Shown piece after piece: positions 10,779 to 15,195 of a stretch of DNA of 15,195 nt; the stretch's first letter is position 1; each line of letters begins with the position of its first letter. Source of the DNA: an uncultured Pseudomonadota bacterium. Lineage in GTDB: Bacteria > Pseudomonadota > Gammaproteobacteria > Burkholderiales > Rhodocyclaceae. The stretch covers positions 1-15,195 of the forward strand of contig CAMLHL010000064.1 in the NCBI GenBank assembly GCA_946479855.1. Reading direction: 5' to 3'. Under the pieces are notes generated by a model. It was not told the DNA's origin, did not search any database, and was given only the letters and a program-made list of their open reading frames with translations. The translations under genes and the position numbers were made by a program.

Positions 10779-10831
10779 CGCAGGGTGATTTGCCTGGCAT
10801 TAAGTCCTCGCCGGGTAAGTCAAAAAAACGT

Positions 10832-10916
10832 GCCGACGTGGTGAAATTGGTAGACACGCTATCTTGAGGGGGTAGTGGCGCAAGCTGTGCGAGTTCGAGT
10901 CTCGCCGTCGGCACCA
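10832..10916 (+). tRNA. tRNA-Leu (anticodon GAG)
   Basis: An 85-base class II tRNA. The acceptor stem GCCGACG (10832-10838) pairs with CGTCGGC (10906-10912), followed by discriminator A and an encoded CCA at 10914-10916. The anticodon stem CTATC/GGTAG has one G-U pair and encloses loop TTGAGGG, with anticodon GAG at 10866-10868, reading CUC and CUU. A short variable arm follows, then the T arm GCGAG-TTCGAGT-CTCGC. The D arm contains the usual TGGTAGACA run. It lies 53 bp after secG and 66 bp before nuoA on the same strand. No separate promoter or terminator is evident, so it may be cut out of a longer transcript. Confidence 0.97.
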
Positions 10917-10982
10917 AAAAACTGGGGCAGTGGCCGCAAGGTACGCTGTTTCGAACAAGAAACTGAATATTGGCGGCGGATC

Positions 10983-11354
10983 ATGGAAAACTACTTTCCA
11001 ATCCTGATGTTCGTTCTGGTGGGTATCGCGATTGGCGTTCTGCCTGTTGCGATGGGATTTATTCTCGCTCCCAGCCGGCCGGACCCGGAAAAGCTCTCTC
11101 CTTATGAGTGTGGCTTTGAGGCATTCGAAGATGCGCGCATGAAATTTGATGTGCGCTATTACCTGATTGCCATTCTCTTCATTTTGTTCGATCTGGAAGT
11201 TGCGTTCCTCTTCCCGTGGGCGACCATTTTTAAGGATATCGTCGCAACGGAATCGATCAAGATGTTTGGTTTTGTCGAAATGCTGGTATTCGTTGCCATT
11301 CTGGTCATTGGCTATATCTATGCCTGGGCCAAGGGTGCGCTGGAATGGGAATGA
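10983..11354 (+). CDS. nuoA: NADH-quinone oxidoreductase subunit A
   Basis: The 123-residue membrane subunit of complex I lies at the junction of the membrane and peripheral arms. Three hydrophobic helices are seen at about 7-29, 59-78 and 95-115. Between the first two is the conserved loop [10 protein letters not shown], and FDLE at 69-72 carries the conserved acidic pair of the second helix. The ATG at 10983 gives the normal MENYFPIL start; an in-frame extension to a GTG at 10875 would run into the tRNA and is rejected. The ribosome site is weak (GGCGGA). It is the first gene of the nuo operon. nuoB follows after 9 bp, with its GAGG ribosome site overlapping the nuoA stop codon. Confidence 0.96.
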   Translation: MENYFPILMFVLVGIAIGVLPVAMGFILAPSRPDPEKLSPYECGFEAFEDARMKFDVRYYLIAILFILFDLEVAFLFPWATIFKDIVATESIKMFGFVEMLVFVAILVIGYIYAWAKGALEWE

Positions 11355-11363
11355 GGCTCGCGA

Positions 11364-11840
11364 ATGGCTATTGAAGGCGTTCTCCAGGAAGGTTTTGTCA
11401 CCACTTCGGCTGACAAGCTGATTAATTACATGCGCACCGGGTCGTTGTGGCCCATGACCTTCGGTCTGGCGTGCTGTGCGGTTGAGATGATTCATGCTGG
11501 CGTGTCCCGCTACGATCTGGATCGTTTTGGTGTTGTTTTTCGCCCGAGCCCGCGTCAGTCTGATGTGATGATCGTTGCTGGCACGCTGACCAACAAGATG
11601 GCGCCGGCGTTGCGTAAAGTTTACGATCAGATGGCCGAGCCGCGCTGGGTCATCTCGATGGGCTCCTGCGCCAATGGTGGTGGCTATTACCACTACTCGT
11701 ATTCCGTTGTGCGCGGTTGCGACCGCATTGTTCCTGTCGATATCTACGTTCCGGGTTGTCCGCCAACTGCTGAGGCACTGATCTACGGGATCATCCAGCT
11801 GCAGAACAAGATTCGTCGTACCAATACCATTGCTCGTTAA
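11364..11840 (+). CDS. nuoB: NADH-quinone oxidoreductase subunit B
   Basis: The 158-residue peripheral-arm subunit carries the terminal iron-sulfur cluster N2, which hands electrons to quinone. All four cluster ligands are present: C37 and C38 in [10 protein letters not shown]102 in GSCANGG and C132 in VPGCPPTAE. The tandem CC pair is the recognised signature of this subunit. Length and the N-terminus [14 protein letters not shown] are typical of betaproteobacterial NuoB as I recall it. GAGG at 11353-11356 stands seven bases before the ATG. nuoC follows after 19 bp. About 35 of the first 60 codons end in G or C by hand count, lower than in nuoD. Confidence 0.98.
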   Translation: MAIEGVLQEGFVTTSADKLINYMRTGSLWPMTFGLACCAVEMIHAGVSRYDLDRFGVVFRPSPRQSDVMIVAGTLTNKMAPALRKVYDQMAEPRWVISMGSCANGGGYYHYSYSVVRGCDRIVPVDIYVPGCPPTAEALIYGIIQLQNKIRRTNTIAR

Positions 11841-11859
11841 TTGCCAAGGCTGATTCGAT

Positions 11860-12465
11860 ATGTCTGCCAAGCTGGAAACGCTTAGTCAAAATCTGCAGGA
11901 GCATTTTGGCGACAGGCTGAAGTCCCTGAAAATTGCTCTGGGTGAAGTAACCATCGAAGTCGGTGCTGCTGAATATCTTGGCGTAATGACTGCATTGCGC
12001 GATGAGGCGACTTTTGGTTTCGAGGAGATGATTGATCTCTGTGGTGTCGATTATTCGACCTATGGCGATGGTGCTTGGCAAGGGGGGCGCTTCGCAGTTG
12101 TGGTGCATCTCTTGTCAGTGAAGCACAACTGGCGCCTTCGTGTTCGTGTTTTTGCCGAAGATGAGAGCTTTCCGTCGGTTGCATCGATCACCGGCGTCTG
12201 GACGAGCGCCAACTGGTTCGAGCGCGAGGCTTTTGATCTCTATGGTATCGCCTTCGTTGGTCACGACGACTTGCGGCGTATTCTGACCGATTATGGTTTT
12301 ATCGGGCATCCGTTCCGCAAAGACTTCCCGATTTCTGGTCACGTCGAAATGCGTTATGACCCCGATCAGGCACGGGTGATCTATCAACCGGTCACCATCG
12401 AGCCACGCGAAAACACCCCGCGCATCGTGCGCGAAGATACTTTCGGGGATACCGCTCATGGCTGA
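11860..12465 (+). CDS. nuoC: NADH-quinone oxidoreductase subunit C
   Basis: The 201-residue peripheral-arm subunit supports the NuoB-NuoD quinone site and carries no cofactor. The 30-kDa-subunit signature is at 121-157: [12 protein letters not shown], then [14 protein letters not shown], then GHPFRKDFP. It is a separate protein, not the NuoCD fusion found in E. coli. The ATG at 11860 starts MSAKLETL; no strong ribosome site is visible. Its last eight bases overlap the nuoD start (ATGGCTGA), so the two are translationally coupled. By hand count only about 30 of the first 60 codons end in G or C, the lowest of the genes I counted, while the last 30 codons look GC-rich again. Confidence 0.97.
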   Translation: MSAKLETLSQNLQEHFGDRLKSLKIALGEVTIEVGAAEYLGVMTALRDEATFGFEEMIDLCGVDYSTYGDGAWQGGRFAVVVHLLSVKHNWRLRVRVFAEDESFPSVASITGVWTSANWFEREAFDLYGIAFVGHDDLRRILTDYGFIGHPFRKDFPISGHVEMRYDPDQARVIYQPVTIEPRENTPRIVREDTFGDTAHG

Positions 12466-13711
12466 CATCCGTAATTTCACACTTAACTTCGGTCCGCAGC
12501 ACCCGGCAGCGCACGGCGTGCTGCGTCTGGTGCTCGAACTGGATGGCGAAGTCGTCCAGCGCGCCGATCCGCACATCGGCCTGCTGCACCGCGCTACGGA
12601 AAAGCTGGCTGAAACCCGGACCTGGGTCCAGTCTGTGCCCTATATGGACCGTCTCGACTACGTGTCGATGATGTGCAACGAGCACGCCTACTGCCTGGCA
12701 ACCGAAAAACTGCTCGGCATCGAAGTGCCGGAGCGCGGCAAGTATATCCGGGTGATGTTCGACGAAGTGACGCGTATCCTCAACCACCTGTTGTGGATTG
12801 GTTGTCACGCTCTCGACGTCGGCGCCATGACAATGGCGCTCTACACCTTCCGCGAGCGCGAAGACCTGATGGACGTGTATGAAGCGGTTTCCGGTGCCCG
12901 GATGCACGCTGCCTACTACCGTCCGGGTGGCGTTTATCGCGACCTGCCGGATCGCATGCCGCAGTACCAGGAATCGACCTGGACCAATGCCAAGAAGGCG
13001 GCCGAGAAGAACGAGAACCGTAGCGGCTCGCTGCTCGACTTCCTTGAGGATTTCACCAACCGCTTCCCGACTTATCACGCCGAGTACCACACTCTGCTGA
13101 CTGACAACCGGATCTGGAAGCAGCGTTTGGTCAATGTTGGCGTGGTGACGCCGGAGCGCGCCCTGCAGATGGGCTTCACCGGTGCCATGCTGCGCGGCTC
13201 GGGTATCGCCTGGGATTTGCGCAAGAAGCAGCCATACGCCGCTTACGACAAGATCGAGTTCGATGTGCCGGTCGGGGTCAATGGCGACAGCTATGACCGT
13301 TATCTGGTTCGCATGGAAGAAATGATCCAGTCGAACAACATCATCAAGCAGTGTATCGCCTGGTTGCGCAAGAATCCCGGCCCGGTGATCACCGATAACA
13401 ACAAAGTGGCGCCGCCGCCGCGCGAAAACATGAAGACCAACATGGAGGAGCTGATTCACCACTTCAAGCTCTTCACCGAAGGCATCCATGTTCCGGCGGG
13501 CGAAGCCTATGCGGCCGTCGAGCATCCGAAGGGCGAATTCGGCATCTACTTTGTTTCCGATGGTGCCAACAAACCTTACCGGATGAAGATCCGCGCCCCG
13601 GGTTTTGTCCACCTGGCCGGTCTGGACGAAATGTCCCGTGGCCACATGATTGCCGACGTCGTTACGATTATCGGTTCCCAAGATATTGTTTTTGGCGAGA
13701 TCGACCGCTGA
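12458..13711 (+). CDS. nuoD: NADH-quinone oxidoreductase subunit D
   Basis: The 417-residue 49-kDa-type subunit forms the quinone-binding cavity with NuoB and is related to the large subunit of NiFe hydrogenases. The N-terminal [14 protein letters not shown] at 10-23 supplies the conserved His pair (H15, H19), and Y68 in DRLDYVSMM is the probable quinone-contact tyrosine. [14 protein letters not shown] is at 39-52. The C-terminus, from [12 protein letters not shown] to FGEIDR, is typical. By known biology it lacks the nickel-ligand Cys pairs of hydrogenases; none is seen at the ends here either. The start overlaps nuoC by eight bases, and the stop overlaps the nuoE start by one (TGATG). Codon use is GC-rich (about 43 of the first 60 codons by hand count). 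Confidence 0.98.
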   Translation: MADIRNFTLNFGPQHPAAHGVLRLVLELDGEVVQRADPHIGLLHRATEKLAETRTWVQSVPYMDRLDYVSMMCNEHAYCLATEKLLGIEVPERGKYIRVMFDEVTRILNHLLWIGCHALDVGAMTMALYTFREREDLMDVYEAVSGARMHAAYYRPGGVYRDLPDRMPQYQESTWTNAKKAAEKNENRSGSLLDFLEDFTNRFPTYHAEYHTLLTDNRIWKQRLVNVGVVTPERALQMGFTGAMLRGSGIAWDLRKKQPYAAYDKIEFDVPVGVNGDSYDRYLVRMEEMIQSNNIIKQCIAWLRKNPGPVITDNNKVAPPPRENMKTNMEELIHHFKLFTEGIHVPAGEAYAAVEHPKGEFGIYFVSDGANKPYRMKIRAPGFVHLAGLDEMSRGHMIADVVTIIGSQDIVFGEIDR

Positions 13712-14184
13712 TGTTTTCCGCTGAAACCCTCCAGAAGTTTGCCCGCGAGGTCGCCAAGTACCCCGCCGATCAGAAGCAGTCGGCGTCGATGGCCTGTCTC
13801 GCCCACGCCCAGGAAGAAAAAGGCTGGCTGGCCCCCGAGACCATCGAGGCGGTCGCCAACTATCTTGGTATGCCGCCGATTGCGGCCTACGAAGTGGCCT
13901 CTTTCTACAACATGTACGACCTGAAGCCGGTCGGCAAGTACAAGATCACGGTCTGTACCAACCTGCCTTGTGCGCTGTCAGGCGGTTACCATGCCGGCGA
14001 ATACCTGCAGCAGAAGCTGGGTGTCGGCTACGGTGAAACGACGCCTGATGGCAAATTCACATTGAAGGAAGGTGAATGCATGGGGGCCTGCGGCGATGCG
14101 CCGGTCTTCATCGTCAACAACCGCTCGATGTGCAGCCATATGCACCCGGAACAGATCGACAAGCTGCTTGAGGAGTGCAAATAA
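13711..14184 (+). CDS. nuoE: NADH-quinone oxidoreductase subunit E
   Basis: The 157-residue subunit of the NADH-oxidising module carries the binuclear cluster N1a in a thioredoxin-like fold. The four ligands are C82 and C87 in [12 protein letters not shown] and C123 and C127 in [11 protein letters not shown]. The N-terminal helical part includes the family run AANYLGMP-like [19 protein letters not shown]. Length matches the family. The ATG overlaps the nuoD stop as TGATG, and its own stop overlaps the nuoF start as TAATG, so D, E and F should be translated in a coupled way. With NuoF, and with NuoG presumably beyond the edge, it forms the NADH dehydrogenase tip of complex I. Confidence 0.98.
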   Translation: MFSAETLQKFAREVAKYPADQKQSASMACLAHAQEEKGWLAPETIEAVANYLGMPPIAAYEVASFYNMYDLKPVGKYKITVCTNLPCALSGGYHAGEYLQQKLGVGYGETTPDGKFTLKEGECMGACGDAPVFIVNNRSMCSHMHPEQIDKLLEECK

Positions 14185-15195
14185 TGGCCATGCTTGGTTC
14201 GATCAACGGCGTCCTGATGGAAGGCCTGGATGGCGACAATACCTGGCACCTCAAGGATTATGTAGCCCGCGGCGGCTATGCGCAGCTGAAGCGCATCCTG
14301 GAAACCAAGATGACCCAGGAAGACGTCATCAGCGAAGTCAAGAAGTCCGTGCTGCGCGGTCGCGGCGGCGCCGGCTTCCCGACCGGCCTGAAGTGGTCTT
14401 TCATGCCGCGCTCTTTCCCTGGCGACAAGTATGTGGTCTGCAACACCGACGAAGGTGAACCAGGGACCTTCAAGGACCGCGACATCATGCGTTACAACCC
14501 GCATGCCGTTATCGAAGGCATGGCCATCGCCGCCTATGCGATGGGCGCTAACCGCGGGTACAACTACGTGCATGGCGAGGTCTGGCACGAATACAAGCGT
14601 TTCGAAGAGGCACTCGACGAAGCGCGCGCCGCTGGCTTCATCGGCCAGAACATTCTCGGGTCCGGCTTCAACTTCGAACTGTTCGCGCATCACGGTTACG
14701 GCGCCTACATCTGTGGCGAAGAAACCGCGTTGCTCGAATCGATCGAGGGCAAGAAGGGCCAGCCGCGCTTCAAACCGCCATTCCCGGCATCCTTTGGCCT
14801 CTACGGCAAACCGACGACGATCAATAATACTGAAACCTTTGCATCCATTCCCTTCATCCTGAAGATGGGCGGCGAAGAGTTCCTTAATCTGGGCAAGCCG
14901 AATAACGGCGGCACCAAGCTTTTCTCGGTCTCCGGTCACGTCAATCGCCCGGGTAACTATGAGATTCCGCTCGGCACGCCGTTCGCGACGCTGCTCGAAA
15001 TGTGCGGTGGAATGCGCGGCGGGCGCAAGCTCAAGGCAGTCATCCCGGGCGGCTCGTCAGCTCCGGTCATGCCGGGCGAAGTGATCATGGATTGCACCAT
15101 GGACTACGACTCGATCAGCAAGGGCGGTTCGATGCTCGGTTCCGGCGCGGTCATCGTCATGGACGAGACGGTCTGCATGGTCAAGGCGCTGGAGC
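14184..15195 (+). CDS. nuoF: NADH-quinone oxidoreductase subunit F (partial, 3' end outside window)
   Basis: An open frame of 337 codons runs to the right edge with no stop. NuoF binds NADH and FMN and starts electron transfer in complex I. The FMN/NADH glycine-rich motif [13 protein letters not shown] is at 59-71. [15 protein letters not shown] is at 85-99. [17 protein letters not shown], part of the FMN/NADH pocket, is at 173-189. The CxxCxxC ligands of cluster N3 normally lie beyond residue 340, so they fall outside; about 100 residues are missing. I chose the ATG at 14184 over one at 14190 because GAGGAG at 14170-14175 is eight bases before the first. The one-base overlap with nuoE supports this. 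Confidence 0.97.
   Translation, partial: MAMLGSINGVLMEGLDGDNTWHLKDYVARGGYAQLKRILETKMTQEDVISEVKKSVLRGRGGAGFPTGLKWSFMPRSFPGDKYVVCNTDEGEPGTFKDRDIMRYNPHAVIEGMAIAAYAMGANRGYNYVHGEVWHEYKRFEEALDEARAAGFIGQNILGSGFNFELFAHHGYGAYICGEETALLESIEGKKGQPRFKPPFPASFGLYGKPTTINNTETFASIPFILKMGGEEFLNLGKPNNGGTKLFSVSGHVNRPGNYEIPLGTPFATLLEMCGGMRGGRKLKAVIPGGSSAPVMPGEVIMDCTMDYDSISKGGSMLGSGAVIVMDETVCMVKALE

Noticed and set aside
10790..10821. Possible promoter before tRNA-Leu (TTGCCT ... GTAAGT)
   Set aside because: The spacing is 19 bases and the -10 match is poor; I cannot separate it from chance.
10832..10916. tRNA-Leu as a possible attachment site for an integrated element
   Set aside because: No integrase, no repeated tRNA end, and standard nuo genes follow directly.
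10800..11870. 356-codon minus-strand open frame across tRNA-Leu, nuoA and nuoB
   Set aside because: It runs through a tRNA gene and two clear nuo genes, and I recognise nothing in its translation.
12392..13681. 429-codon minus-strand open frame antisense to nuoD
   Set aside because: NuoD on the plus strand is unambiguous; the antisense product has the same His/Arg/Asp-rich shadow composition.

Overview
The window is a contiguous run of conserved housekeeping genes from a high-GC Gram-negative chromosome. Protein features and gene order both point to a betaproteobacterium, probably of the Rhodocyclaceae (Dechloromonas/Azonexus type). This is inference from remembered family features and synteny, not from a database search. 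Almost every base is accounted for. No gap without a gene exceeds 90 bases; the longest is the 87-bp glmM-tpiA spacer, which holds a near-consensus promoter. I see no mobile element, CRISPR array, phage gene or defence gene, and no convincing unknown system.

Layout. Positions 1-3355 carry the end of carA and the whole of carB, the two subunits of carbamoyl-phosphate synthetase (arginine and pyrimidine precursor). A terminator-like hairpin follows, and greA (transcript cleavage factor) starts directly behind it. Next comes a small four-helix membrane protein of DUF4149 type, whose stop codon abuts that of the convergent gene yhbY (ribosome-associated CRM-domain protein). yhbY is divergent, across 31 bp, from rlmE (23S rRNA 2'-O-methyltransferase), and rlmE is followed by ftsH (membrane AAA+ protease). 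A strong hairpin terminator after ftsH lies five bases before the start of folP (dihydropteroate synthase), which overlaps glmM (phosphoglucosamine mutase). A clear sigma-70-type promoter then precedes tpiA (triosephosphate isomerase) and secG (translocon subunit). A tRNA-Leu(GAG) gene follows, then nuoA-nuoB-nuoC-nuoD-nuoE and the first 337 codons of nuoF (NADH:quinone oxidoreductase, complex I), which runs off the right edge.

The order greA / yhbY / rlmE / ftsH / folP / glmM / secG / tRNA-Leu is the block also known from Escherichia coli. Here tpiA is inserted and the nuo operon is attached downstream, an arrangement I recall from other betaproteobacteria. The genes serve separate core processes: nucleotide and arginine precursors, transcription fidelity, ribosome maturation, membrane protein quality control, folate, cell wall precursors, glycolysis, secretion and respiration. 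They are linked mainly by transcription-unit architecture.

The observations most worth checking concern expression. greA and folP each begin a few bases after an apparent intrinsic terminator, with no room for a promoter in between. yhbY and rlmE share very cramped divergent start regions. Two convergent genes have touching stop codons. Third-position base use changes within the nuo operon, near the nuoC/nuoD junction.
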